Shown: piece after piece, positions 1-46,880 of the stretch
Layout of the letters: the number at the start of each line of letters is the position of its first letter
Numbering within the stretch: the first letter of the stretch is position 1
NCBI RefSeq assembly: GCF_964204645.1
Contig: NC_134036.1
Location: forward strand, 930,001 to 994,000
DNA from: Tubulanus polymorphus
Lineage: Eukaryota; Nemertea; Palaeonemertea; Tubulaniformes; Tubulanidae
Reading direction: 5' to 3'
Length of the DNA stretch: 64,000 nt
Position numbers and translations under genes: made by a program
The notes under the pieces: generated by a model
Database searches by the model: none
Told to the model about the DNA's origin: nothing
Seen by the model: only the letters and a program-made list of their open reading frames with translations

Positions 1-93
1 GAAACTACCTGAAAAAACAACAGACCGGAAAAATACGTTTAGAATACCGGCGTTACTACTGCTGCCCCCTGTAGGGTATACACGCGAACTAAC

Positions 94-25476
<25,383 letters not shown>

Positions 25477-27499
25477 TTCTATTAAACTATTACTTCATGG
25501 AATTTCCTGGCTATTTCAACACGTAACCCAGTTACTCGTCGCGGCCACCGAGTCGATGAACTAGTTTCTCTCTCAGAATACACGCGAAAACCTGGAATAT
25601 AATCGCTCCTTACTGCATACATTAACCCTGCGTTGACCCTTGCGGTGGTGACCTGAATCCTTTCACTTCGACGCCGATTTCGCCGACTATAAACGCTAAC
25701 AACTCCCGCTATCACTCGCAATTCCTAGATTCAGTTCTCGAGAAGCGTTCGGAATAGTTATTCCCGTGTAATAACGCTGCAATTCGACAGAATTTCACGC
25801 TAAACGTGGTAAATTTCGCCGATTTCAGTGGCAGCACTGTAGTGTTTAGTCATTAAATCGTAGTTCATGGCTTAGCCGCAGTGGATGTAGTGGCAGCACC
25901 TGACGGGTTGATTTGCTTCACTAGCGGGTGGACGGCTCCGATCCATTGCTGGCGCTCCGATTCATCAATCTATACTACAACACAAAATATAGTATTTATA
26001 TAATGTAAAGTCGACAAGGCGAATTTCTAACTAATTTCATTAATCAAGAGGGTAATAAAATTGAATTGAGGTATTTAAGTAACTGTTAGATCGGGCGCTA
26101 AACAGTTTGCCCATTTTGAATTGTTACATCGTCCGTATAACAATCTTGTCCAATCAATTCAATTACAACTTAACAATTTAATCATTTTTCATGGTATATA
26201 GAAAGAAATATGGCAATGCACCAGACAAACATTTATCGAAAATTTAAAGTCCAGAACCCCGAATATGAAATGGTATGAAGAATGTAAAATAACTAAGTCA
26301 AATAATTACCTCAGACGCGTAACACTTTTGCTTTGCTACGGAATCATTACACCCGACGCGAAACAGTTTTGTCTTATTGTTTACGATGACAACCGTTGAT
26401 TTTTGACAGTTGCTGAAGTAAATCCACTCAAGTTTCAGGTCTTGCATCGATTCGGGAGATACCGATTCGGATTTCCAGTGATCGCTGACGAATTGTCGCC
26501 ATTCTTAAGGTTTTACAGCGATTTGTAATCAGATTATTTCCTGGATTAACGTTTTTAGGCATCAAAAAAGGTGTTTGTTTACAGCTTCCAACCACAGCTG
26601 ATATATGTGTTAAATCCAGTAGTGTCTATATAGTATACACAAAATATATGTATACTGTGGGTTGTAACTGACAACTCTTGTCTTGATCCTATTATATCCA
26701 TTATTGCAATGCCTCTGCAAATCACCTTTCATAAGGCGAGCCTAATCTAAATGATTAACTTCAAAACAAGGAAATACAGTAAATCTTGGGTCTAGTAATT
26801 TCTTGATAGAGTATTACATACAAATGACATACACTTACCAACATGGATATCTCTTCAATTCACATACTTGGCCAAAATCAGGAGATGTGACTCTGACAAT
26901 GTTCGGTCTATGTCTGTGTATAGTCAGATATCAGATAAATCCAGATATCAGAATTTAATCCAATATTCACAGCGTCAGCGACCGATAAACCGTAACGTAA
27001 ATCTACCAACCGTATAATCCTATATTTGATCAGTTCAGATAAAGATAAAACCTCGAGAACTCAAGAAATTTGGTTCATTGCATAAATTGCGCAAAACATT
27101 AACTTTAAACACTGGATATAACTCATGATCGTTTGTTTTTTTGTTGGCATTTTGTAGCAACAACTCTGATACGAGCCACTATCGCCTTCTTACTTCAACT
27201 AAGGCCTTCCTTTCACATGGATCTCTTAAACGCTGTTTTTTATTCCATCAAGGGTTGTTGACATCTTGATGATAATCTCCTCTCTTCTTATCTAAGATCT
27301 CAAAGGGTGTAATAACCCTTAAAGAGGCATGTCAAAATCAGTTCCACAGTTTCGAGTTCAGATTTGAACCAAGGTTTGAATTCAAATCTAGTTAATTAAC
27401 TCCTTAAAATTACATATATAACTCCCAACTGTGGAACCGGGTTCTTTTAGAACCAGGTCGTGAGATTCTTCTAAGTTTGATGATGTTTTTCTGTTGCAG
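25477..27499. promoter_or_regulatory. Divergent ROR / TMEM232 intergenic region
   Basis: About 2 kb between the candidate distal ROR first exon (minus) and the TMEM232 start codon (plus). Mostly unique, repeat-poor sequence from 25.48 to 27.34 kb, then a foldback element (27341-27443). TMEM232's start codon directly follows an acceptor, so at least one untranslated exon must lie within or beyond this region. I could not fix its position. Confidence 0.45.
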
Positions 27500-30400
27500 A
27501 TGCCGATCACTAAAGTTCCGATCGTTCATAAATTCGGGATCATTTCTCACTCGCAACGACTCGAGCTGCAAGAGCGTCTTTTAAAACAATCGTATCTTCA
27601 GTCGTTGCAAGAAGATCAACGTTTCAAACAATACAAGTACGTTCCACAGATTTCCGTATTCATTTTGACTTGAGCGTTTTATTTGTTTTGTTTGGATTTT
27701 GATGATTTTGGTTTCTAGAATTTATTTGTGTAAAAAGTATTTTTGAAGTATTGGAGAAAATGTTAGAGATAATTAATTTCCCTAAATAACATTACTGTCA
27801 CCATCGGTGCCAATAAAGTATTTTCTTTTTAAATATTTCATACAATTTATTTGTGTAAAAAGTATTTTCGAAGTATTGGAGAAAATGTTGTATTTAATTT
27901 AATAATTAAATTCTCTAAATAATCCTGTCCCCATAAAGTGTTTTTTTAAAGATATTTCATTATTCGATGGTTTTAGAATTTATTTGTGTAAAAAGTATTT
28001 TTGAAGTATTGGAGAAAATGTTAGAGATAAATTCATTTCCCTAAATAACATTACTGTCACCATCGGCCCCATAGTGTGCTTGTGTAAAATGTATTTTCGA
28101 AGTATTGGAGAAAATGTTGTATTCAATTCAACAATTAATTTCTTTAAATAACATTACTTTCACCTGGTAGCAAAACTGGTATCTTTGTTGTCCATAAAAT
28201 TGATCTTTTAGATATTTTATTATTCATTTGTTTTTCAGAAATCCTTTAGAAGTAACCGATGAATTCATCAATCAGTTTAATGCAGCTCGTCACCTCGACG
28301 ACAAGGAGAGGCTGGAAGATCAAGCGTACAGGATGCTCGAGAGAATCAAAGTACGAAATCGATATCGAAATACCGTATATCAAAAATCTGAGATAGAAAT
28401 GGAAATGAATTCTAAAAACTGTTTTCTGTTGTTTCCAGCGTCGGTCTGGTTTGAGAGGCGGGGGTCAAGGTTCTCACGTCGATCTACCACTGGCCTGGAC
28501 TGAACTATCGCAACTAGCCCAGTGCAAGGGAAAAATACAAGAAGGTAAGTTTTCATCCAGTTGACAAAAGCGCTCGATTTGGATCCGATCGACTCAAATA
28601 TAACTATTTAACTTGAAGACAACTGTTTGACTCAGAAATTTTAAGAAATATTTTTCAAGTGCAGTATATGAATCATGTACAGTCCAGTTCAATCCTTTAA
28701 GATCTGACTTGAGCCTCATCTACAGTAGCACAGATATTTGATAAGAGTAGATTCTTCTCTAAACTCAAATTATCACCAAACCGTTCATAGTTTCTATTTT
28801 CTCCCTGATTATGGATATTATCTGTTGTTGTAGATTGTTTAGACGTGATGGTATCGTCGTTAGACCAGTCCCCGCTATCCGAGACGCAAGTTCCCGCTCT
28901 ATTCTACCTCGGTGAAATGTGTCTGTACTGGTTGCGTACGGATATCGTCAGTCAACCGTATCTTCGAACCGGAGAAATCAAATTATTAAAGGTTCAGAAA
29001 ATACTGTAGTTGATTTTCAGTTACGCGACAACTTTTATCAAACTTCACTGACTTACACTTGAGTGCACAAATTGGGACTCAAAATGAGAGATGGCTTCAG
29101 TATTCTGACGACTTATCCAAATGACGTCTTACATTTATTGAATTGAATTGGAAATACACAAGTTTGACTGAAACTGGATAGTGATTTATTGATTGAGTTA
29201 ATGTTGTTTTTTTTTTCAGATGGGTCAGTTAGTATTCACGCGATTGTTTTATCACCACATGGCCGGAGAACTCAGCGATAAACAACAATACAAAAGACGT
29301 TTATTCACCTATCTCGATGGTAAGTGTATAAAAAAATATAAAATAAATATAGTAACGATGAACTTTCAATTGTCATTATGTCAACTATCCACTGGTTACT
29401 ATGACCAACTTTTCAGCAACTGCTGCAGCCCCTGTTGTGTAAAGCCCAGGGCCCGGTTCCACAGTCATGAGTTAAGATTTGACTCTTGAGTTAAAACATT
29501 GAAAATAAACTAATTTTGACTCTGAGTTAAATCTAACTCGAAACTGTGCAACTGGATCCAGATGTGTCTTAGGTCAAACCTGAGGTCAAATGTAACCAAT
29601 GTGTCCTCGGCGTTAGATTGTCAACTGTCCCCGAGTCGATCAATAAAAGAATTTTTTGTTTATTCAAACGACAGGGTTTGAAGATTGTCAGGAAGCGTAC
29701 AATCCGTATCCGAACGCATTGTTGTCGATTCGTTACATAAACGAAGTTGGTAAAATCGTCATCGCCGACGCTATGGTTACGAAACCGTCGCCGCCAACAA
29801 ATACCGAGGAGATCGCCGCGACGACGACCACCGAACAATCGGAAACGAGTACGAAAGTCTCGCAGCACGAGTCCGACGTAAGTTAAGTTCATCACTGACT
29901 AATTGATATTCAAAAGTGCTGGGGATAATTTGAAAATTTTTCAAAGTTTCCACCCAGGCTTTAGCGCAGTGTATCATTAGTTACTAATACATATATTTCA
30001 TTATGGTTGACATGCCCTGCCATCTTTCAATGGAGATCAGAACTAATTACTAACTTCCATACACTATGATGCGATGTACTAGCACCATCTCCAATCTATA
30101 CACGGCACTGCGGTGTAGACACACTGAAAGGGTTAAACCCCGGGTCGAAGTATCTCAAAATTCGAAATATTCTTTTTTACAAATTTTGTTTTCTTTATTT
30201 CGTAGATTTTTCGCGAAGTCGCTACGAACGTCGATAAACTATCGACGATTGTCTCCGGGACGACGCGCGTAACGTCCAGTAATACGGGCATTTCTCGTAA
30301 AACGGGCGCGTCGGGCGCGTTGAGTAGCAGCGTGCACGACCTCAGTCCGACTCTGTGGCATTCTCTAGACGTGTGGAGGTGCGTGGCGCAGTCGAGCGGA

Positions 30401-32904
30401 GGAATTGAGGACGCGTTGAGCGGACTGTCTCGCTGCGGAGCAGGCCTCGTCAACGAGAGTTGGTAAGAAATGACCTAAGATTCTAAGCTCCTCCGCGACA
30501 GGTGGCCGAACTAATCTCATTGCACCAAATAAAACAGGGTGGCGCCACTAACCTGGAAATCAGGGAAATGTCGGAGAATTTTCTTTTCTTTAAAAAAGTC
30601 GGGGAATATTCTGGGAATTTTGTAAAAAAGCTAAAAGTCAGGCAAATTTGTTGAGATTGCTAGATCTCGCGTTTTATCAACCAGTCCCAGTTCCACAGTT
30701 GTGACCGCGACTGATTGACCAATTTCAAACCGGGTTTCCATAGCGATATTAATTATTTCAGGGTCGACGGAATGTGCGCGTTAGGAATCCTTGCAGAGGC
30801 CGCGAAATTAAACACGAACGCGATGCGAGGATTACAGAACCTCGCGCGAGGTTTCATCAGCCGTAAAACAACTCGTCACCACGACGAACCAACCGGCAAT
30901 CAGACGACACCGCGTCTAAACACAGAATCATCCGGTAATTTATTCCACACTTTTAAATTCCACTCTTCCACGGACAACACATTCCACGCTTGTTGCCGAT
31001 ACGGATAATCTCGATTTCGAATTTTAAATTTTCTAGAAATGGAATCGGGAACGACGGAGATTCTCGATACGATTCCCGATTCAACGAATCAAACATTAAG
31101 CGATATCTACGAACGAACCGAAGTCGACAGCAGCGACATATCTAACCGTCGCCGTGACGACACGGACACATCGTCTAGTCGTCGTGGCGATGAATCAGAC
31201 GCGATCGACGCCCAGTTAGAATCGGTTAGTCAATCGAAGATAGATGGCGCCGGTATCGCGGGGCGGACCGGAGCGCAGTCTCGGTGCAGCATCAGCGGAA
31301 CCACCAAGAATCACCCGGTAATTTTTCTTCAAAAAAATTTATGGCAAAAATGACTAGCCACGATTAGTCATTCCCCTATATTTGTAAGGAAGATGACTAA
31401 CGCATGCTAGTCAGTATCGCTTCGAAATTTAATTTACATTTTTTCATCATATTTCAGAAAGTTGAAGTAGCGGGTTTACACGGTTGGCACTGGGAGGTCG
31501 CAATAACGTATGCCGACCTCCTCACCGACATCGTATTACACGGAGCTACCGCTAATATACAAAAGAGGGCGCTAGTCGGCACGAACGTCGAATACAACAA
31601 TGTAGAGAAACGGTCGTCGCACGCGATTCCGATGAAAAGCGCCGGATTGTTGGATCTCGTTTATTTCATCTCGGAAAATGAAACGAAGGATTGGGGTAGG
31701 TTTAGGAAGAGGGAGAGGGAGGGAGAGAATGGGAGATGCAGAGGGAGAGAGGCAGATAGGAGAAAGGGAGAGGGAGAGAAAGGGAGAGAGGAGAGAAAGG
31801 CAGAGGCAGAGAGAGGGAGAGGGAGGGGGAGGGAGAATGTGGAATGCATGAAGTGATGAATATATATTTTCAGGACCGAACGATTGGAGTTGGAAGGTGA
31901 GATACACGGCTATTCAAGGTCTAGTGAAGATCTGTCGATGTTTAACCGGTGATAAATCACGCGAAGGAATTCACACGGTAGCCTGGAACACCGTGCTGCG
32001 AGCGCACGTCACCGAGAAAGACTCACGCGTGCTCGAGGGGTTGAAGGTTGGACAGGTGAGTTCACGTATCCTCGAGTGGTTGAAGGTTGCTTAAGTGAGA
32101 GATCAAATATAGATTTTAACAGATTGACAAATTGACTCCGTTGCTCCCTAAATTTGGGTAAAATGCTGAGTAAAAGTTGATTCTTTTCTTTTCGAAGGTC
32201 GATGCAAACATCGAGAAGCTAATCAACGAACACCTGACAGTGGCGCCATCTTCGATAAGCGTTAAAATCGCTACTCGACTGTCGCAGTCGTATCTACCGC
32301 CGCTGCCTCCGATTATTAAAACTCCGACTCCGCGGTCCGATAAGAAATCGACTCCCCCGCGTCGCCCGGAGCAGCAGACCGCGTCGCGATCGCCGCGGAA
32401 ACAACAACAATCGACGTCGCGACGACCACAACAACAACAGCAACGAACGACGTTGAAAGACGAATTGAAATTAGCGACGGGCGACGAATCGGAGAAAATA
32501 CCGGATTATAACACGAGAATGAGCTTTGATTTGAGACGGATCGTTGAGGATCAGGTGAGTGGAACAGGGTGTGGATAGAGTGGAACAGGGTGTGGATAGA
32601 GTGGAACAGGGTGTGGATAGAGTGGAACAGGGAGTGGACAGAGTGGAAGGAAGGGGTTGAACATTGGAAATCATTTTCTTTAGTCAGAAAAACCTTTTAA
32701 AACTCTCTAAGAAGGACCATTTTCGACGATTTTGTTACATTCTGTTTTCAGTGGAGAAAAGAACTTCAAATCGATCTCGAACGCGATGAGAAACTTCAGC
32801 AGACGGAACTCGCTGACGAGCAGACGCAACACGAACGCGACAGACGACAAACTCAACTCAACAAACAACACAAATTACAACGAGGATTAAAAACCTCTGA
32901 ATAG
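27500..32904 (+). CDS. TMEM232: TMEM232 homologue, complete (about 818 aa)
   Basis: Coding exons: 27500-27636, 28239-28350, 28439-28544, 28834-28991, 29220-29319, 29675-29877, 30206-30462, 30762-30934, 31037-31317, 31458-31695, 31874-32055, 32198-32554, 32752-32904 (stop TAG). All 12 junctions keep frame with GT/AG borders, and the total is 2,457 nt. Blocks LPLAWTELSQLAQCKGKIQE, EIKLLKMGQLVFTRLF and NDWSWKVRYTAIQGLVKICR align clearly with vertebrate TMEM232. The vertebrate protein is about 660 aa; the extra length is a Ser/Arg/Asp-rich insert (exons 8-9) and a Gln/Pro/basic tail (exons 12-13). Known roles in vertebrates are sperm and ciliary; membrane segments are not obvious here. The start codon follows the acceptor immediately, so the first exon is non-coding. 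Confidence 0.92.
27718..28165. repeat. About 120-bp tandem repeat, four copies, in TMEM232 intron 1
   Basis: Unit contains GAATTTATTTGTGTAAAAAG, AAGTATTGGAGAAAATGTT and TAACATTACTGTCACCATCGG. Copies are diverged by small deletions. Confidence 0.9.
32566..32650. repeat. 22-bp tandem repeat, four copies
   Basis: Unit GTGGAACAGGGTGTGGATAG plus AG, starting 10 bases inside the intron after exon 12 of TMEM232 and overlapping the donor context (GTGAGTGGAACAGGGTGTGG). Confidence 0.9.
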
Positions 32905-33038
32905 AAGCGCTGTAAACATATCGTCGCAGATCTTGTTCCGTACTTGCCGAGAATGGTTTTAAGCCGGCAACAAAACCGGCGGTTTGTTTTTCAAGTTCGA
33001 ATTTTCCGTCCAACGCTTTGAGAATTTTGTTCATCGTA

Positions 33039-33044
33039 AATAAA
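33039..33044 (+). terminator. Probable TMEM232 polyadenylation signal
   Basis: AATAAA 134 bases after the stop codon, the first canonical hexamer on this strand in the 3' flank. Confidence 0.6.
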
Positions 33045-34344
33045 AATATTATTCGATTGAATTTCATCAACATTTTTCGCGCAGCAACCAAAAAGTTTTC
33101 GACGACATTAGAAATTCTAGCGAAACTTTCACACACAAAACGATTACAATTCATTCATTTTTTATATTTAACCATTTTACAATCATATTCGGTTAAGAAC
33201 TAATTATCATTATCATTATTAATTATAATAATATATCTTCGCTAATTGATTAATTACAATTTATTACACGACTTAAAATGGTTTCATTAGTTGTCTCTAT
33301 CTCGGTTTATAGAGCTCTGTCTTGGTGAGTAATGTGACCTAGTCCCGCGATGAGAAGTAGAAATAGAAGTATATATATCACAAAGGACTAAACCTGATAT
33401 CTCTTGATTGTAGTTTCAAATTAAAAATGAAAACAATTTGAATAAAAAAAATTAAATAAATCCAATCGCTTCAGTTAAAACAAACTACCGTAAGAGATTA
33501 TTCTGATTTTGTGAGTATTTACATATTTTTTTAGGAACTGTGACCCCTAATTATTTGTAACTGGCTCGTACACAAACTCGTGTGTAAACTATAACGGAGA
33601 TTTCAACCCAAGCAACAAACAAGTTTTCGTCAGAATTTCGTTAAACTCAATGTTATCTACCATAATTCTATGTGTATCATGTTGTCTGTATCATACACGG
33701 GTCTCTGACGCGTCACAGACACATTTCATACTCTTAACAACGTACCCAAACTCCTTGAAAATGAGTTTTTGAATAAAGAAAAAAAATTCAGAAAATTATT
33801 CGAATATAACAGCTCCAAATTTTACTTCTCATCGTGGGACCTTTAGACTATACAAACATTTACAGATCAAAAGCAAATAACTAAACTATGGGATCATTCA
33901 TTTATTAAGTACGCATGAAGTTTGAATTTTTCACCCCCCCCTCGCCCTCTGAACGCAAAATCGGCCATTTTTTCATATACATTAAGCATTACAGTACGCA
34001 ATTGCACTGACCCCTCCCCCCTCCCCTAATGTGTACGTAATAAATGAATGAAACATCATAAACTCTGATCCCTTTTCTTTAAGCCAGACTTAAATTGGTT
34101 TTTTGTTTTTTAAATACGTGTTTTCTTAAGACAAATTCTAAAATGCTAGAACTCTGCTTCGACATCATCATCATCATAATATTATAATTATAATTATGAT
34201 GAATGATCATACGATAGTAATATTGCATGGTCCCAATTTATTTTAGGCGTACGTTTTAGAAAATGAATGTTGAATTTACACGGTTACAATGGTGAAAATG
34301 AGCATTTTCGCATAAAACTCTTTCATCGCAAACTAATTAATACC

Positions 34345-34888
34345 CTTAACCCTTTCAGTGCGTCTACACCGCAGTGCGGTGTATAAATCGGTGATGGATT
34401 TTGCTAGTACACCGCGCTGCGGTGTCTTAACTTAATTAGTAATTATCTCTCTTGAAAGATGACAGCATCTGTCAAACATAGTAAATTATTAGTAAAGAAT
34501 GATACACCGCGCTGCGGTGTAGACACATTATAGCGCTATTCCCGTTATTCAACACACTAGGGTGGAATTTTCCCAAATTTTCACATTTTCTCCAGCACTA
34601 TAGGGTATTAATTAGTCCGCACGGAAAGGGTTAAAGCGCTGGAGATAGTTTGAAAATTTTCAAAGATTCCACCCCAGTGAGTTGTATAACAGACACACCG
34701 CTATTGTGTCTCCACTGCAGTGCCGTGTATCATTGTCAGTTACTAATCTTTCAATATGTTCGACAAGTGCAGCCATCTTCCAATAGAGATAAAAACTAAT
34801 TATCGATAACATCGATGCGGTGTACTAGCGAAGTAAATCATCGATTTAAACGCCGCACTGCGGTGTAAACGCACTGAAAGGATTTAAA
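34345..34888. mobile_element. Foldback family D (AACCCTTTCAGTGCGTCTAC), two or three nested copies
   Basis: Carries repeated palindromes ACACCGCAGTGCGGTGT and ACACCGCGCTGCGGTGT, and ends AACCCTTTCAGTGCGTCTAC / GTAAACGCACTGAAAGGATT. Other copies: 29905-30137 (TMEM232 intron 6) and 43180-43287 (kinase intron). The internal words TTGAAAATTTTCAAAG and CCACCCCAG recur in the same order. Confidence 0.82.
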
Positions 34889-36096
34889 AAAATCAACTCT
34901 GTTTTAATATTTCACGAATGAAAACAAAACTGTCCTTTACAACCAGACGACATTTTGTGACCGTTTTAAAAAAGCGATTCGCGTAAAAAATATTTCATCA
35001 CGAGCGATGAAAAATCTTCTCTACAACCCTTCGGGTTCGGCGTGACGTGTCACAACATTGAAATACGTTACGATGATTTTTCTCCAAAAAAAGTGCGCGC
35101 GAGGATTTCATATAGAAAATATTGAGGAGACTGTATCTCAATTTTCCAGATTTATAAAAATACATTCATTGAGTTTTGATTCACAAGTTTGATCGTGAAC
35201 GTGTGTGTGACAGGGAGGAGAGAGAGTCGGGAGGGTTCCGTTCTTTAAGTACATTAACATATAGCAACTTGAGGGAGTAATAGGAATCAGTTCCTCAGTT
35301 ACTTTACCCATATTGCCTCCATCACAAGTGAATGTGATTGAGGGGAGAGAGGAGAGAGGGGTTTGTTTAAGTACATCTATACCGGTATATAGCAATTAGA
35401 GGGAAAAGTTAAAGTAACAATAATTTCCTCAAGAGACATTGCCTTCATCCCTTCACTCATGCAAAATCCCAACTACTCATAAACACACTGCCCGCATCCT
35501 CCCCTCCCCATCCTGCCCCCCCCCCTTATTGTGAGTTCATACACAAAGTGATTCATTTACGGATTTATAAAATTCATATCATACATATTCTTAATATACA
35601 TTATAATCATATCACTTTGTGCAGATATAAAAACATGTATAAGCTGTACACACGTACCAGACATACAGACATACACCCACGTACGAATATAGCACAGACT
35701 TTATACTCGAGTGGCGTTTCACTCTATAACCCCCGCCCCTCTACCCGTTCGGTCATGGAAGAAAAATTAGAGAAACTATTAAAACTTTATAAACACCTAA
35801 TCTATTCGACGCAACGTCATTTTGCGATGACAAAAATTTCGGCGAGAAAATCTTCGAAAAGTTGCTGAAGTCGCAAAATAAAAATAAAGATCTAGAGGGC
35901 AATTTTTACAGTCACGACTTTCTCGAGATTGGGGTCAAATTTCTAGGATCGATTAATATTTCCTTTTTTCGGTGAGAAATGGGATGAGCCCTTAGGGCAG
36001 CACGGGCGGCCTCTCGTGGCGACAGGGTGAATACGATTACCCTAGGGAGCCGAGGTGCCCCCTGATGAGGGTTTTAGGTACCATTGTTCAGACGTA

Positions 36097-44184
<8,088 letters not shown>

Positions 44185-46781
44185 CTACAGAATATGATAA
44201 AGAATATGTTTGAAATCTAAGATTGCTCAGAATTCGGTTTTTGGTGCAAGGAAAAAATGTTAGATTTTAGAAATTTCTAGAATATTTTTTTCAGAGGGTT
44301 TTTTTTTGGTTTATGAATTATGAAATCAACGAGGGAGCAAAATAAAAAGTTTGCTTCCTCTTCCTATGCTACATAACGCTTCAAACTGCATACATGTCAG
44401 AAGTTTGAAAACCAGGAACATTTTACTTTTACTTAACAAAGCAACTAAAAATTTAGTCATATCCTCCAAAAAAGTTTCTGAGATAGTTTTATACCTGACT
44501 GAAAGAAGCTTGATTTTCAAGTTTTTGGATTAAACTTTTTTGCAGAAGATTTCCTCGAAATAATAACAACCAAGTTCTTATAATTGACGAAAACTAGATT
44601 TCCTGGTTGTATCTGCATGAATTACCGGCCTTCACAAACAAACAGTCTTCAATCGAACGTGTATTTATAAATCGCGTTGTGTGCGAAAAAGCAGTTTTCA
44701 GTAGAACACACAATTCCGAATCGACCCAAAAACAAGCAATACGAATTATTCTCATTCATTTCATTGCGTTTAATTTTTCAATTCATTTTCGCGCTCGGTT
44801 TAGACCCCCTCATAAGAAAAAAAATGAGGAAGTTCTCTAGCCTATATATCCGTACATAAGCCTATATACAGTGTTGTCATATTCAGATAGATAATTTAGA
44901 AAATTCAGAACTTGGATTTGAAGTCAATTTGACGGTTGGTTTAGTTACGATACTTCAAGGTTAGAGGAGTTTGACAGTTATAGGCTAAGAGAGGAGGTTA
45001 GGGGTGTATTTCAGATTTCAGACTATACCACTGGAGGCTCTGCATCAGTCAGCTCTCAGTTCAGGGCTGAGGGTAGGGAGGGAGAGAAAGAGGGTTTGGG
45101 ATGTATTTCAGGTTTTTGAGCCATACCGCTGGAGGCTCTGCGTCAGTCAGAACTCAGCTCTCATCTCTGTGTTTAACATACATCAGGAAGTTGTGTAAAT
45201 AATAGCTGTAATAATTAGGGATTATTATCAAAATATAAATATTAGCACTAACTATAAACACATAGACAGAGCACTGTGGGGTTGGGGATAAAAACAACAT
45301 GGGGGGGGGGAGAGGGAGAGATATACGTAATACGTTTATATTTACAACTAAAACTAATAATATCCCTCATACAGGTCGATATCCATATAGAAAATACAAG
45401 AAGAAATATCCCCAAATATTTCACACAAACTCTTACTCAGTATTTGACCCCCCAACTCGAAGAAGAGTATCACAAGGAATCATAGCAAGTAGTCAACTCC
45501 TACACACAAATAACGATTAAAAACTCTGTCGATTATGACATCGAGATGGATGTATTATAACTGTGTAACTACTAGATGATGTATGTATCGAAATAATTGG
45601 CGCTTTTAACCTAATTTCACTGTTAACCGTTAGCTGTATAGCAGTCAGTACTCTGTACAGATCTGTGTAAATCGGAAATGATATATAATTAGTGCACAGA
45701 ACTCTATCCTTGTTCCTCGCTATTTGATGTGTACCCAGTACACGCGTCTGTTAAAACCGAAAGTTAACAAACTCAACGTCAAAATCAGAATGAAATGACT
45801 CATTTTCATCTCTCAAATTTTAAGAGGTTTTTTGCTCTACCAACATTTTCTAATCATTTCGAATTCTTGGCTTCCGCGCAATTTGAATTATTTCTATGCT
45901 ATTTGTGTCACAGGGTTTCTGTGCTCGAAACTTTTCGCGATAAAAAATCTACGGATTTTAAAAAAAACAAAAATTACAGTCTTCAAACCATTAGGCAGCA
46001 AATGTGGTAAAAACAAGTTACCATAAACAACGAATACAATTGACAACTTTACCTATAACTACAATATCAACCAACCTACCGACCCAACCCACCAAACATC
46101 CTAATTGCTACCAGAACAATAATGTGTAGGTATGTTATTTCACCGCAAAAAATGTTGTGGAAAAATTACCTGTTTGAATTAATTTTCTAAATCAAAATAA
46201 ATCGTGTGCCATATTGTATAGGCTTAACTCACAGGGACCTGACAAAAAAAAATTTTGACCCCAGTATCCTAGGTACTAGGTTTTTTTATAGTACCTAGGA
46301 TACTGGGGTCAAATTTTTTTTTGTCAGGTCCCTGGGTCCCTGTGGCTTACCCATCCCAATAGCCCTTACTCCTCATAAAAAGCCTTATACCACATACCCT
46401 ACTGTAATTCAACCTGGTACGCCCACCAATTCTCACTTCATGATAATGTGATATGGACTCTCTCAGTCAGGAGGAGAGGCGAGAAATATGACACTGACAT
46501 GACAGGGAGGTAAGCCAGAGAAAGCTGGCAGATAGGGAGGAGAGGGTGTTGGGGAGTGAGGCACTCCACATAGAAAGATGGACGGGAAGGAGACAGGGAG
46601 AAGAGGTAGGCAGGGAGGAGCTAAACAGGTGTCAGAAATTTGACAGTTTGTTTTTAAATGAGAGAGAGGAGGAACTCCAAGAAGGAAGGCCGAAAATGCG
46701 GCCGTCTAAACCTCGAAAATAGAACTGTCAGTCGAAATTCCGCCACCAAAAAACAAATTAACTGATAAACCAGGTACTCAC
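44185..46781 (-). other. First intron of the Fes/Fer gene, no coding sequence seen
   Basis: Mostly AT-rich unique sequence with a direct duplication at about 45010-45170 (GAGGCTCTGC.TCAGTCAG words twice), a long palindrome at 46232-46334 and GA-rich stretches at 46450-46670. No conserved protein segment recognised. Confidence 0.5.
46232..46334. repeat. Long near-perfect inverted repeat (47-bp arms)
   Basis: Left arm CAGGGACCTGACAAAAAAAA then ATTTTGACCCCAGTATCCTA and GGTACTA. The right arm is its complement, with about ten bases between. It would fold into one hairpin and looks like a recent foldback or MITE insertion. Confidence 0.95.
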
Positions 46782-46880
46782 GGATTAACGGATTATCCTA
46801 AACTGTATCCAACATCACCGGCCACTGTTTTAATCCGCTTTATATCTGATAATCCCACTGAAATTATTCTAGAGAAAAAC
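46782..46880 (-). other. Possible non-coding first exon of the Fes/Fer gene
   Basis: The first coding exon begins only four bases before its ATG (acceptor at 44185-44186), so an upstream untranslated exon is required. A consensus donor (GTGAGT) on the minus strand ends a possible exon at 46782, in repeat-poor sequence next to the RAMAC-like gene. The right boundary is a guess. Confidence 0.35.

Larger units (their letters stand above)
32905..36096. other. Tail-to-tail intergenic region between TMEM232 and the Fes/Fer gene
   Basis: Holds the TMEM232 3' UTR, three copies of the ACACCGCACTGCGGTGT foldback family (34345-34888), purine-rich simple repeats at 35210-35370 and plain AT-rich sequence. 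No gene recognised. The open frame at 35548-35868 shows no known similarity. Confidence 0.6.
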
